NCBI GenBank assembly: GCA_021803345.1
Contig: JAJZLS010000056.1
Location: 1-64,000, forward strand
Source: Actinomycetes bacterium
GTDB lineage: Bacteria > Actinomycetota > Acidimicrobiia > Acidimicrobiales > Acidimicrobiaceae
DNA: 64,000 nt
Direction of reading: 5' to 3'
Positions 35,063 through 43,796 of this stretch are shown here, piece after piece. The number at the start of each line of letters is the position of its first letter. Position 1 is the first letter of the stretch. Made by a program: the position numbers and the translations under genes. The notes below the pieces were generated by a model. It did not search any database, was not told the DNA's origin, and was given only the letters and a program-made list of their open reading frames with translations.

Positions 35063-35962
35063 GTGGAAAATAAAGAGATTAGCACAAATGTAACGGGTAG
35101 CTCCCGGGTCAAAAGAGGCCTTGCTGAAATGTTGCGTGGCGGCGTCATTATGGATGTTGTAAATGCTGAGCAGGCCAAGATTGCCGAAGATGCAGGGGCA
35201 GTCGCAGTTATGGCACTCGAGCGGGTGCCAGCTGATATTCGCCGTGACGGCGGGGTGGCTCGAATGAGCGACCCAGTGTTGATCGAAGAGATACAGAGTA
35301 GCGTTACGATTCCAGTGATGGCAAAAGCGAGGATTGGCCATTTTGCTGAGGCTCAGATACTTGAGGCTCTGCAAGTGGATTACATTGACGAGTCCGAAGT
35401 TCTGACTCCGGCCGATGAGGCGTATCACATAGACAAGTGGAAGTTCTCGGTACCGTTTGTGTGTGGAGCTACCAATCTTGGCGAGGCATTGCGCCGCATT
35501 TCTGAGGGCGCAGCCATGATTCGTTCCAAAGGCGAGGCTGGTACTGGAAATGTGGTCGAGGCTGTCAGGCATCTGCGGTCGATCATTGGTGATATTAAAA
35601 AGATAACTCAGGCTGATTCGTCAGAGCTATATGGATGGGCTAAGAGTCTGCAGGCACCGATTGAGCTGGTGGAGGAAGTGGCGAGCACTGGGAAATTGCC
35701 AGTGCCGCTGTTCTGTGCCGGAGGGCTTGCAACCCCAGCTGATGCGTCACTGGTTATGCAACTTGGAGCGGAAGCTGTTTTCGTTGGCTCCGGTATTTTC
35801 AAGAGCAGTGATCCGGCTAAGAGAGCGCGGGCTATCGTGGAAGCAACAACCCATTATCTCGACCCAACTATTCTGATCAAGGTGTCTCGAAATTTAGGGC
35901 CAGCCATGGTGGGAATTGAAATGGATCAGCTTGATCTCAAATTGGCTGAGCGTGGTTGGTAG
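35063..35962 (+). CDS. pdxS: PdxS: pyridoxal 5'-phosphate synthase, synthase subunit
   Basis: Condenses ribose 5-phosphate, glyceraldehyde 3-phosphate and ammonia to PLP. The 299-residue TIM-barrel protein shows [46 protein letters not shown], with a catalytic lysine, and [11 protein letters not shown]. The start is GTG with GGAGGAA upstream. The 3' neighbour pdxT supplies the ammonia. Confidence 0.97.
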   Translation: MENKEISTNVTGSSRVKRGLAEMLRGGVIMDVVNAEQAKIAEDAGAVAVMALERVPADIRRDGGVARMSDPVLIEEIQSSVTIPVMAKARIGHFAEAQILEALQVDYIDESEVLTPADEAYHIDKWKFSVPFVCGATNLGEALRRISEGAAMIRSKGEAGTGNVVEAVRHLRSIIGDIKKITQADSSELYGWAKSLQAPIELVEEVASTGKLPVPLFCAGGLATPADASLVMQLGAEAVFVGSGIFKSSDPAKRARAIVEATTHYLDPTILIKVSRNLGPAMVGIEMDQLDLKLAERGW

Positions 35963-35992
35963 CTCGTTGTTCGTAAGCTATAGGTAAGTCTT

Positions 35993-36589
35993 ATGAAGAT
36001 TGGGATCTTGGCCCTACAGGGAGATTTTATCAATCATTTTAAGGTTCTTAGCCAGTTGGGTGTTGATCCGATTTTGGTGAAGTCGCCCCAGGATTTGGCC
36101 GCTATCGAAGGGATTGTGATACCGGGTGGTGAATCTACCACAATTTCTAAGCTGCTGGTATCGTCTGGAGTTTATGACCCGCTTAAGGAGCGGTTAGACA
36201 ATGGGCTGGCGGGGTTTGGCACTTGCGCAGGCATGATTATCCTATCCAGGGTGATTTTGGACGGGCGTTCAGACCAGGTAGCCCTGTCATCGATCGACAT
36301 ATCAGTAAGACGCAATGGGTTTGGGCGTCAGGTCGCCTCATTTGAAACCGATATCGACGTGGCCGGAATTAGCGGCGGTTCTATGAGGGCAGCGTTCATT
36401 CGTGCTCCGGTAGTAGAGGAAGTGGGTAGCTCAGTTGAGATTCTTTCTGACGTTTCGTACAGGTTTCCTGATTCATCCACCCGAAAAGTCCCTGTAATCT
36501 GTAGAGAGCGAAATATATTAGTCTGTTCATTCCATCCAGAAATTGTTGGCGATGATAGGTTGCACAGACTTTTCTTAGATATTTGTTAG
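35993..36589 (+). CDS. pdxT: PdxT: glutaminase subunit of PLP synthase
   Basis: Class I glutamine amidotransferase that feeds ammonia to PdxS. The 198-residue protein has LALQGDF at the N-terminus, IPGGESTT, the nucleophile C78 in GTCAGMI, and CSFHPEIVGD with the catalytic His-Glu pair. It follows pdxS by 30 bases in the usual order. Confidence 0.97.
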   Translation: MKIGILALQGDFINHFKVLSQLGVDPILVKSPQDLAAIEGIVIPGGESTTISKLLVSSGVYDPLKERLDNGLAGFGTCAGMIILSRVILDGRSDQVALSSIDISVRRNGFGRQVASFETDIDVAGISGGSMRAAFIRAPVVEEVGSSVEILSDVSYRFPDSSTRKVPVICRERNILVCSFHPEIVGDDRLHRLFLDIC

Positions 36590-36609
36590 TTTAAAAGGGA
36601 GAGATCCAG

Positions 36610-37359
36610 ATGTCCGGCCACTCGAAATGGGCAACCATCAAACATAAGAAGGGCGCACAGGATAAGGCAAGGGGAAAGCTGTTTGCCAAGCTTATACGCC
36701 AGGTTGAAGTTGCTGCCCGGGAAGGTGGTGGCGACATCAACTCTAATGCCACTTTGCGAACAATGTTCACAAAAGCCCGAGAGGCATCAGTGCCTCTTGA
36801 CACTATTGAGCGAGCTATAAAACGTGGGACTGGTGAGCTTGAGGGCGTCAGATACGAGGCGATCAACTATGAGGGCTATGCCTCCGGTGGGGTGGCAGTA
36901 ATCGTAGAATGCCTGACTGATAATAGAAACCGGACCGGCGCTGATGTGAGAAGCCTATTTTCCAAAAACGGAGGTTCGATGGCTGAGCCAGGCGCGGTTT
37001 CGTGGCAGTTTTCTCGTAAAGGGGTGATTTCAGTGGATCGGGCGGCAAACGAGGATGAACTAACTCTTGCAGCTCTTGAAGCTGGAGCGGAGGACGTTAA
37101 CGATCTTGGGGATCAGTGGCAGGTGGTGTGTGCCCCAGGCGATTTGGCTGAGGTAAAAGCGGGCCTTGAAGAGAGTGGATTTAGTTGCGCCAGCGCTGAT
37201 CTGGTTATGCTCCCGAATGCCAGCATTGAGCTGACAGATGAAAATGAGGCTCGCAAAGTGCTGAAGTTGATTGATGCTTTGGAAGACAATGATGATGTGC
37301 AAAATGTCTATGCGAATTTTGATATTCCTGACGCCATTCTTGAAGCTGTAAGCGTCTAA
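36610..37359 (+). CDS. yebC: YebC/PmpR-family translational or transcriptional regulator
   Basis: The 249-residue protein begins SGHSKWATIKHKKGAQDKAR, the YebC signature, and continues with PLDTIERAIKRGTG and YEGYASGGVAVIVECLTDNRNRT. GGGAGAG precedes the ATG. YebC proteins are reported both as DNA-binding regulators and as factors easing ribosome stalling at proline runs. Placement before ruvC is widely conserved. Confidence 0.96.
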   Translation: MSGHSKWATIKHKKGAQDKARGKLFAKLIRQVEVAAREGGGDINSNATLRTMFTKAREASVPLDTIERAIKRGTGELEGVRYEAINYEGYASGGVAVIVECLTDNRNRTGADVRSLFSKNGGSMAEPGAVSWQFSRKGVISVDRAANEDELTLAALEAGAEDVNDLGDQWQVVCAPGDLAEVKAGLEESGFSCASADLVMLPNASIELTDENEARKVLKLIDALEDNDDVQNVYANFDIPDAILEAVSV

Positions 37360-37361
37360 GC

Positions 37362-37829
37362 ATGGCTGATACTTTACTCAGAGTTGGAGACAAAGCGCCT
37401 GATTTTAAGGTTCAAGGGATTCCGGATGGTGAGTATTCACTTTCTAAATATCATGGTCAAGTAGTTGTTTTGGCATTTTATCCAGCTGATAATTCGCCAG
37501 TTTGCACCACGCAAATGCGTGCTTATTCGCTAGATTCAGGCAGCTTTGAGGGGTTGAACGCAGTAGTTCTTGGCATCTCACCCCAGGACGTAGCATCACA
37601 CCTGGGATTTGCATCCAAGCATGATATTTCGATACCGTTGTTATCTGATCCAGATAAAACGGTGGCTAAAGCGTATGGGGTTCTGGGCCCGCTTGGATTT
37701 TACAGGAGGTCGATATTTGTGATTGACCGGCAGGGCATCGTTACCTACTTGCGAAGGTCCAAAGCAGGGTTAACCTATTCTCCGACCTCAGTTCTAATAG
37801 ATGCCATAAATCAAGTTGAAGGAAAATAG
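37362..37829 (+). CDS. Peroxiredoxin (AhpC/TSA family, BCP-like) with a single cysteine
   Basis: Thiol peroxidase of 155 residues. The peroxidatic site is PADNSPVC (C48, in the PxxxSxxC pattern). No second cysteine exists anywhere in the sequence, so it would work by a 1-Cys mechanism and need an external thiol; mycothiol is an obvious candidate since mshC is nearby, but that is inference. It starts two bases after yebC and may be co-transcribed with it; ruvC has its own promoter. Confidence 0.88.
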   Translation: MADTLLRVGDKAPDFKVQGIPDGEYSLSKYHGQVVVLAFYPADNSPVCTTQMRAYSLDSGSFEGLNAVVLGISPQDVASHLGFASKHDISIPLLSDPDKTVAKAYGVLGPLGFYRRSIFVIDRQGIVTYLRRSKAGLTYSPTSVLIDAINQVEGK

Positions 37830-37835
37830 TTCTCG

Positions 37836-37868
37836 AATTCGCTTCTCGGACAGCGAATTTGCTATAAT
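37836..37868 (+). promoter_or_regulatory. ruvC promoter: perfect TATAAT and upstream inverted repeat
   Basis: TATAAT at 37863-37868 sits nine bases before the ruvC ATG, predicting a start at or next to the initiation codon. Just upstream, AATTCGCT (37836-37843) and AGCGAATT (37852-37859) form a perfect 8-bp inverted repeat over the expected -35 zone. This repeat may be an operator or a terminator hairpin for the preceding genes. No consensus -35 hexamer was found. Confidence 0.6.
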
Positions 37869-37870
37869 AT

Positions 37871-37884
37871 CGAACACATGTTCG
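37871..37884. promoter_or_regulatory. LexA-type SOS box overlapping the ruvC start codon
   Basis: CGAACACATGTTCG is an exact CGAAC-N4-GTTCG palindrome, the Gram-positive/actinobacterial LexA operator core. It is flanked by T on both sides and covers the predicted transcription start and the ATG at 37878. LexA bound here would block initiation at the adjacent TATAAT. ruvCAB is a known SOS regulon member in other actinobacteria. Confidence 0.88.
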
Positions 37885-38381
37885 TGTTAGGAATTGATCC
37901 GGGTTTATCGAGATGTGGCTATGGAGCTGTTAGGCAAATTTCCGGCGAGACAGAGGTTGTAGCTGCCGGTTTGATTACCACTTCTCCGAGCCTGGGTTTG
38001 GGAGAACGTCTGGCGACGTTGTTGTCCGACGTCAGAGGCTTGATTGAGGAGCTGTGTCCGGAGGTGATAGCTATTGAACGGATACTGTTTCGTACCAATG
38101 CCAAGACCGCTATGTCTGTCGGCCAAGCTTCCGGAGTGGTTCATTTAGCAGCATTTGAGTTCGGTTGTCCGGTAATTGAGTATTCAGCCAGCGAAGTAAA
38201 GCTGGCGGTAGCTGGATATGGATCTGCTGAGAAGATTCAGGTACAGCGAATGATAAAAGTTCTTGCGAAACTTGACCATACCCCTAAGCCACCTGACATA
38301 GCTGATGCTCTTGGCCTTGCTTTTTGCCACTTGGCAAATTACTCGTATCTGGCACTAGCCCAGAGAAACCGGAGTACTTGA
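37878..38381 (+). CDS. ruvC: RuvC: Holliday-junction resolvase
   Basis: Endonuclease cleaving four-way junctions with RuvAB. The 167-residue protein has GIDPGLSRCGYG (first catalytic Asp), AIERILF (catalytic Glu) and the C-terminal PDIADALGLAFCH, carrying the last acidic residues. It has no SD and probably a leaderless mRNA. First gene of ruvCAB, under an SOS box. Confidence 0.96.
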   Translation: MFVLGIDPGLSRCGYGAVRQISGETEVVAAGLITTSPSLGLGERLATLLSDVRGLIEELCPEVIAIERILFRTNAKTAMSVGQASGVVHLAAFEFGCPVIEYSASEVKLAVAGYGSAEKIQVQRMIKVLAKLDHTPKPPDIADALGLAFCHLANYSYLALAQRNRST

Positions 38382-38386
38382 TAAAT

Positions 38387-38977
38387 ATGATCGGTTTGCT
38401 TACAGGATCTGTTGCTGAAATTGTCTTGCCGAACATAATCATTGTCGACGTGGGGGGAGTCGGCTATGTGGTTCATTGCCCAAATGATCTTATAGCTGAA
38501 TCTAAAATTGGGTCAGAAATTAAGCTCTCGGTTCATACCGCAGTTCGGGAAGATTCAATTACCTTGTACGGATTCAAAGATAAGTCAGATAAAGAGTGGT
38601 TTGAGGCTTTACGCGCCACCCAGGGTGTCGGTCCGTCTCTAGCTTTGAATATTCTTTCGTCATTGTCGAGGGCAGAACTGGCTCTGGCAATTGATTCCCG
38701 CGACCAGGCTGCGCTAACCAGAGTTCCAGGAGTTGGGTCTAAGACCGCATCCCGGCTGCTGGTTGAAATGGCCGGTCAATTATCGAAGCTCGATAGCGGA
38801 GGGATTCCTGCTAGACAGTCAGGGAATATCGATGCTAATTTGATAGCAGACCTTCGTATGGCTCTTTCCTCCCTGGGGTATGGAGCTGACCAGATTCGCA
38901 GGGTTGTGGAGCAGGTTCCAAGCGGTCTATCGCTCCAGGAACTAATCAAGCACTGCTTAAAGGAGCTTTCGTCGTGA
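38387..38977 (+). CDS. ruvA: RuvA: Holliday-junction DNA-binding subunit
   Basis: Tetrameric junction-binding protein. The 196-residue sequence starts MIGLLTGSV and contains [34 protein letters not shown] (HhH) and [17 protein letters not shown] (second HhH). The C-terminal domain III binds RuvB. ATG 38387 fits the family start; a TTG at 38378, overlapping the ruvC stop and three bases after GGAG, is an alternative adding three residues. Confidence 0.94.
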   Translation: MIGLLTGSVAEIVLPNIIIVDVGGVGYVVHCPNDLIAESKIGSEIKLSVHTAVREDSITLYGFKDKSDKEWFEALRATQGVGPSLALNILSSLSRAELALAIDSRDQAALTRVPGVGSKTASRLLVEMAGQLSKLDSGGIPARQSGNIDANLIADLRMALSSLGYGADQIRRVVEQVPSGLSLQELIKHCLKELSS

Positions 38978-40053
38978 GTCCGAGAAGAGAGGTGTTTTCA
39001 TTGCCTCAAAATGGGATTATTGACGATAAGTCTGAAGTTAGAAATTTAGATCCCCAGTTACAGGAGCTTGAGTCTTCGGTTGAGTCGTCACTGCGTCCTT
39101 TGAGTTTGGATGACTTCATAGGGCAGGAGGACCTGAAGGGACATCTCAGGATTGTACTAGAGGCAGCCAAGAAGCGTGGGCAAGCTGCTGACCATTTTCT
39201 TTTTGCCGGGCCTCCAGGTTTAGGAAAGACTTCGCTTGCAGCAATAGTGGCTCATGAAATGGGCAGCGGCTTGCGTATCACATCTGGTCCGGCTCTTACT
39301 AAAAGTGGGGATTTGGCTGCCATATTGACTGGTCTTCAGGATGGTGATGTGCTTTTTATCGATGAGATTCACCGATTGTCGACAGCTGTGGCTGAAATCC
39401 TTTATCCGGCGATGGAGGATTTTCAGATTGACATCGTGATTGGGGAGGGCCCAACTGCTCGTTCTATACGGTTGGATTTACCGAGATTTACCCTTGTCGG
39501 AGCTACCACTCGAACTGGAATGATTACCGGCCCCCTTAGAGACAGATTTGGATTTGTAGCACGCCTAGATTACTACAAGGTTGATGAGCTGAGACAAATA
39601 GTGGAAAGGTCCAGTCATATTCTGTCAGTGCCAACTGACCATGACGGGGCAAACGAGATTGCCAGGCGTTCCCGCGGGACGCCCCGTTTGGCTAACAGGC
39701 TTTTACGCAGGGTGAGGGACTTCGTTGAAGTGCGTTCTGATGGGAAGATAACTCTTGAAACAGCGCGGGAGGGTTTGGCTCTGTTCGGTGTCGATGAACT
39801 CGGACTAGATAAAGTGGACCGTGCAATTTTGGATGTTTTATGCCGCACCTATTCCGGGAGGCCGGTTGGTCTTTCGACACTTGCTGTAACCGTTGGAGAA
39901 CAGCCTGAAACCATTGAAGACGTTTATGAACCTTATTTACTCACCTCGGGATTATTGGAGCGCACCCCAAGAGGAAGGGTGGCGGGTCCACTGGCTTGGC
40001 AGCATTTAGGTATCCCCGCTCCAGAAATCCGGGCTCCATTGTTCGACGGATAG
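38974..40053 (+). CDS. ruvB: RuvB: Holliday-junction branch-migration ATPase
   Basis: AAA+ hexameric motor. After a ~40-residue N-terminal extension the protein reads [16 protein letters not shown], then the Walker A loop GPPGLGKTS, Walker [10 protein letters not shown], sensor [18 protein letters not shown] and the winged-helix end [13 protein letters not shown]. The length, 359 residues, is normal. GTG overlaps the ruvA stop as GTGA. Confidence 0.97.
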   Translation: MSPRREVFSLPQNGIIDDKSEVRNLDPQLQELESSVESSLRPLSLDDFIGQEDLKGHLRIVLEAAKKRGQAADHFLFAGPPGLGKTSLAAIVAHEMGSGLRITSGPALTKSGDLAAILTGLQDGDVLFIDEIHRLSTAVAEILYPAMEDFQIDIVIGEGPTARSIRLDLPRFTLVGATTRTGMITGPLRDRFGFVARLDYYKVDELRQIVERSSHILSVPTDHDGANEIARRSRGTPRLANRLLRRVRDFVEVRSDGKITLETAREGLALFGVDELGLDKVDRAILDVLCRTYSGRPVGLSTLAVTVGEQPETIEDVYEPYLLTSGLLERTPRGRVAGPLAWQHLGIPAPEIRAPLFDG

Positions 40054-40243
40054 CCGTCTTTCAGCGCTCATTTATTGACACGGTTGCAAAAGCTGAGACG
40101 CCGGGTTAGTTTATGAGCCCAGCCAGTCATTTATCTTTTTAGTGTCTTTCCCTAAATACGGTCTTAGATTGGTTTAGGTAACCCTTCGACTTTATGGTAT
40201 GTAAATATTGCGAAAGACGGAAAATTGGTCAGTAGGCCCGTAT

Positions 40244-40264
40244 TAGCACGATGGATTCGTGCTA
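40244..40264. promoter_or_regulatory. Perfect 8-bp hairpin in the aminotransferase leader
   Basis: TAGCACGA and TCGTGCTA pair exactly around a TGGAT loop, ending 24 bases before the ATG at 40289. There is no U-run. It may be an operator for a dimeric regulator or a leader hairpin. The rest of the 235-base ruvB-aminotransferase gap shows no gene. Confidence 0.4.
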
Positions 40265-40288
40265 CAGCAGAGCTCTTTGGGGGTGATT

Positions 40289-41581
40289 ATGGAACGAAGT
40301 GAACTTTTAGCCAGGCATCGGAAAGTCATGCCTTCGTGGGTGAGTTTATACTACGATGACCCAATCGAATTGGTAAGCGGTCAAGGTTGTTACGTGTTTG
40401 ATTCTGATGGAAATCGCTATCTGGATTTCTTTGGTGGGATCCTGACCACTATGACCAGGCACTCGGCCGCAGAGGTGGTGGATGCGATAGTAGACCAGGC
40501 TTCCAAGTTGCTGCATTCTTCCACTGCTTATTTAATTTCACCCATGGTTGAATTGGCGGAACGGATATCAAAGTTATCCGGGATAGATAATGCAAAGGTG
40601 TTTTTTACCACTTCCGGGACCGAGGCTAACGATACAGCGCTGCTTCTTGCAAGCTGCTACCGTGAGTCCAATAATTTTCTCGCGGTGCGGGGAAGCTATC
40701 ACGGTAGATCGCTGAGTTCAATGGCCATTACCGGTAACACCTCGTATTCGACCTCCAGCTTCTATCCCTTCAACGTCAGCTACATACTTGGTGGATCCCG
40801 GGTGAGGGGAATTATGACTGGTCTTAGCGACCAGGAGTACATTGAGCGTGGTGTCGAGGATCTAAGGGATCTGATTTCAAATGGGATAGGAAACAAAATT
40901 GCGGCCTTTATAGCTGAACCTATTCAGGGGGTAGCGGGCTTTGTGGTTCCTCCGGATGGATATTTCGGACGGATAAAAGAGGTGCTTGACCCCTTGGGAA
41001 CTCTTTTTATTTCCGACGAGGTGCAAACTGGATGGGGGAGGACTGGTGATCATTTCTGGGGATATCAGGCTCATGGCTTGGTTCCGGATCTAATCACCTT
41101 TGCCAAGGGTCTTGGCAATGGGCTTTCTTTGGCTGGGGTGATTGGCAGCGAAGAGGTGGTCGAGAGTTTAGTTGGTGCTTCGATTTCAACTTTTGGAGGT
41201 AACCAATTGTCATCCAGGGCAGGACTGGCTAATCTGAATTACCTTCTGGACCATGACTTGCAGTCAAATGCCAAGGTGGTTGGCGATGTCATGATCTCTT
41301 TGTTGCAGTCCGAAATCGGGAATTTGAGTTCAGTTTCAGACATTCGGGGCAAGGGGCTGATGGTTGGAATTGAGTTTGTTGAGCCTGACTCCAAGATTGC
41401 CTCGGTTGAATTGACCAATGCAGTTCACAATCGCTGCAAAGATAGGGGGCTGTTGGTTGGGAAAGGAGGCTCGGAAGGTAACGTGCTGCGCATAGCACCA
41501 CCGATGGAAGTATCCCTGGATGAGGCAAGGCAAGGGGCTGAGATACTGATTGATGCAGTAAATGCGATTTTGACACGCTGA
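40289..41581 (+). CDS. Class III PLP aminotransferase (AGXT2/GabT-like)
   Basis: The 430-residue enzyme has FDSDGNRYLDFFGGI, TTSGTEANDTA, SYHGRSLSSM, the pyridine-nitrogen Asp in FISDEVQTGWGR (D243) and the PLP lysine in FAKGLGNGLS (K273). The sequence looks closer to alanine-glyoxylate aminotransferase 2 than to classical GabT. The locus between ruvB and yajC is where mycobacteria have gabT, and a glutamate decarboxylase is in the same window, so GABA use is possible. I start at ATG 40289, after GGGGGTG, rather than the upstream open frame from 40259. Confidence 0.87.
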   Translation: MERSELLARHRKVMPSWVSLYYDDPIELVSGQGCYVFDSDGNRYLDFFGGILTTMTRHSAAEVVDAIVDQASKLLHSSTAYLISPMVELAERISKLSGIDNAKVFFTTSGTEANDTALLLASCYRESNNFLAVRGSYHGRSLSSMAITGNTSYSTSSFYPFNVSYILGGSRVRGIMTGLSDQEYIERGVEDLRDLISNGIGNKIAAFIAEPIQGVAGFVVPPDGYFGRIKEVLDPLGTLFISDEVQTGWGRTGDHFWGYQAHGLVPDLITFAKGLGNGLSLAGVIGSEEVVESLVGASISTFGGNQLSSRAGLANLNYLLDHDLQSNAKVVGDVMISLLQSEIGNLSSVSDIRGKGLMVGIEFVEPDSKIASVELTNAVHNRCKDRGLLVGKGGSEGNVLRIAPPMEVSLDEARQGAEILIDAVNAILTR

Positions 41582-41693
41582 GAAACAATAAATTGTGACT
41601 ACCGTGGCATGTAAAAGTTTGTATCCCTTTGATACCTGGCTATTGAGAGTCTGAATTAGTATCTATTGGGGACTTTAGTTTGGAGATTTATCT

Positions 41694-42155
41694 GTGAGTT
41701 TAATACTACCAATTCTGGTATTCCTGATTTTTTATTTGTTCATTATCAGGCCAAAGCAGGCGAAGTTAAAGGCGGCACAGCAAGAGCAGGCGAGAATTAC
41801 CACAGGGGACAGGGTTTTGACCCGTTCGGGGATATACGGGAGAGTCAATCGGATCTCCCAGGATTTGGCTGTGGTAGAAGTAGCTCCTGGTGTGGAGTTG
41901 GTTTTTGATCGACGCAGTGTGGTCAAGGCTCCTGAAGCAATCGACCTAGACCAACAGCTTTCAGAAGATGTGTTTCATGCCGGATTTTCTGATGAGGACT
42001 TTAATCAGCTTCACGATCACCTAGAAGCTTCCTCCGAGAATGGTTCAAGTTCGGATCCTGGTTCACCCTATAGTGATCCGATTGAGGATTCTGTTTCCGA
42101 TGCCGAGGAAAAAAAGATCGGTCCTGATGATCATGACTTGGGAGAGCAGCGCTAA
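41694..42155 (+). CDS. yajC: YajC: Sec translocase accessory subunit
   Basis: Small membrane protein working with SecDF. An N-terminal transmembrane segment (LPILVFLIFYLFIIRPKQ) is followed by the YajC motif TTGDRVLTRSGIYGRV. It is 153 residues because of an acidic, Ser/Asp-rich C-terminal extension (about 60 residues) not needed in most homologues. The start is GTG at 41694, after GGAG. Precedes secD as in most bacteria. Confidence 0.93.
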   Translation: MSLILPILVFLIFYLFIIRPKQAKLKAAQQEQARITTGDRVLTRSGIYGRVNRISQDLAVVEVAPGVELVFDRRSVVKAPEAIDLDQQLSEDVFHAGFSDEDFNQLHDHLEASSENGSSSDPGSPYSDPIEDSVSDAEEKKIGPDDHDLGEQR

Positions 42156-42179
42156 TCTGTTTTAGTTTGATTATGAGCA

Positions 42180-42221
42180 GTCAGTTCAGCCAAGATCCCC
42201 GCGTCTTTGGCTGATGCTGAC
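42180..42221. promoter_or_regulatory. Extended stem-loop between yajC and secD
   Basis: GTCAG pairs with CTGAC, and inside it CAGCCAA pairs with TTGGCTG, with a small internal loop (TT/ATG) and a GC-rich apical loop. No T-run follows, so it is not a standard intrinsic terminator. It could be a U-tract-less terminator or an RNA element limiting readthrough from yajC into secD. Confidence 0.45.
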
Positions 42222-42287
42222 GTGACTCAAAATAAATGAACGATATCGGTTGATTGTTATGTCCAAATTTGGGATTGGAATTTATAA

Positions 42288-43751
42288 ATGAAGCGCTCGA
42301 ACATAATTATGGTTGTGGCAACCATTGTGATATCACTCGGTTCATTTATTGCCGTGTTGGTCGCTCACTATTCTCCAGTTCTCGGTCTGGATCTGCAAGG
42401 CGGAGCGTCGGTAGTATATAAACCAGCAAGAACGGTTTCTCAGGCCACCTTACAGCAGACGATTTCGATCATCCGCAACAGGGTCGACGCACTAGGTATC
42501 ACCTCGCCAAATATCTCTCAGCAGGGGAACGACATTGTGGTTCAGCTGCCGGGAGTCAAAGATGCATCCAGGGCGTTAAAGATTGTTGGCCAAACTGCCC
42601 AGTTGTCTTTTAGACCAGTCTTGTGCCAGGTGCCTGCTTACGCAAAGCCTCCGAAAGGGTTCAAGGTTCCAAGCAGTGCTGGCTCGCTGCAGTGCCCGAC
42701 AACTCAGGCGCAGTCCACCGTCTTTGCTTACGTACCTACTACATCGATCACCAATGTTCCCCAGAATAAGCCAGCGCTTCTTCCCATTCACGGCGATCCG
42801 AGTGCCCGTTATATCGTTGGACCTACGCTGCTTACCGGTGCAGCGTTGAAGTCAGCCTTTGCTGGGGTGGATTCAAGCGGGAACTGGCTAGTAAATTTCA
42901 GTCTCACATCGGCTGGATCTCCAAAGTTTGATGCCATAGCCACCAAGTATTATCACCAGCAGATAGCGATTGTATTAGACGGAACCGTTGAATCTGCTCC
43001 CACCATCAACGCCAAAACTTTTGGCGGTCAAGGCCAGATTTCGGGAAGCTTTACTCAAACTCAGGCGCAGAATCTTGCGTTAGTGCTCAAGTATGGAGCT
43101 CTTCCGGTCCAACTGCAGCAGCAAACCGTGCAGACAGTTTCTCCCACGCTTGGGGCGTCATCGCTCAAGGCCGGCGTCTTAGCTGGTCTAATCGGGCTTG
43201 CAGCCGTCATGATATATACCATTTTGTATTACAGGCTGTTGGGAATCGTGGTTGTTTTAGGTCTTGGAACAACTGCTGCATTGTTGTGGGCCATTGTCTC
43301 ATTTTTGGGTCACTCATCCGGCCTGAGTCTCGGTCTTTCCGGCGTTACCGGTTTAATAGTCTCAGTTGGAGTGACAGTCGACTCTTACGTTGTATTTTTT
43401 GAACGCTTGAAAGATGAGGTCAGGGCCGGTAAAACTATCCGGTCATCGGTTGATAAGGGATTTTCAAGGGCTTTCAAAACAATTATTGCTGCAGATGCTG
43501 TCTCTTTTATAGGCGCTTTGCTTCTTTATCTTCTTAGTATTGGACCTGTTCGTGGATTTGCATTTTTCCTGGGTATTTCGACCCTTTTGGATGTGATCAC
43601 CGCCTATGTCTTTACACGCCCACTGGTAATTATTTTGGGCCAGTCTGCCAAGGTGACTGGTACCGGATTTTTGGGAATGGCCCGCGGGCTTGGTTCTGTG
43701 CAAACTCCCCTGAATAATCCAGTTGGCACTTCAGTCGGGGTATCTAGCTGA
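42288..43751 (+). CDS. secD: SecD: protein-export membrane protein
   Basis: RND-like subunit using proton-motive force to aid late Sec translocation. The 487-residue protein has an N-terminal membrane segment, then LGLDLQGGASVVYK (first periplasmic domain), IIRNRVDALGI, the second block FSLTSAGSPKFDAIA with IVLDGTVESAP, and five C-terminal transmembrane helices beginning near VLAGLIGLAAVMIY. The exported region has a Pro/Ser/Thr-rich insertion around residues 130-170. Confidence 0.95.
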   Translation: MKRSNIIMVVATIVISLGSFIAVLVAHYSPVLGLDLQGGASVVYKPARTVSQATLQQTISIIRNRVDALGITSPNISQQGNDIVVQLPGVKDASRALKIVGQTAQLSFRPVLCQVPAYAKPPKGFKVPSSAGSLQCPTTQAQSTVFAYVPTTSITNVPQNKPALLPIHGDPSARYIVGPTLLTGAALKSAFAGVDSSGNWLVNFSLTSAGSPKFDAIATKYYHQQIAIVLDGTVESAPTINAKTFGGQGQISGSFTQTQAQNLALVLKYGALPVQLQQQTVQTVSPTLGASSLKAGVLAGLIGLAAVMIYTILYYRLLGIVVVLGLGTTAALLWAIVSFLGHSSGLSLGLSGVTGLIVSVGVTVDSYVVFFERLKDEVRAGKTIRSSVDKGFSRAFKTIIAADAVSFIGALLLYLLSIGPVRGFAFFLGISTLLDVITAYVFTRPLVIILGQSAKVTGTGFLGMARGLGSVQTPLNNPVGTSVGVSS

Positions 43752-43796
43752 TATGAATAGGAAAGTTTATCTAGAAAGGCTTGGAGAAGTGTTCTA

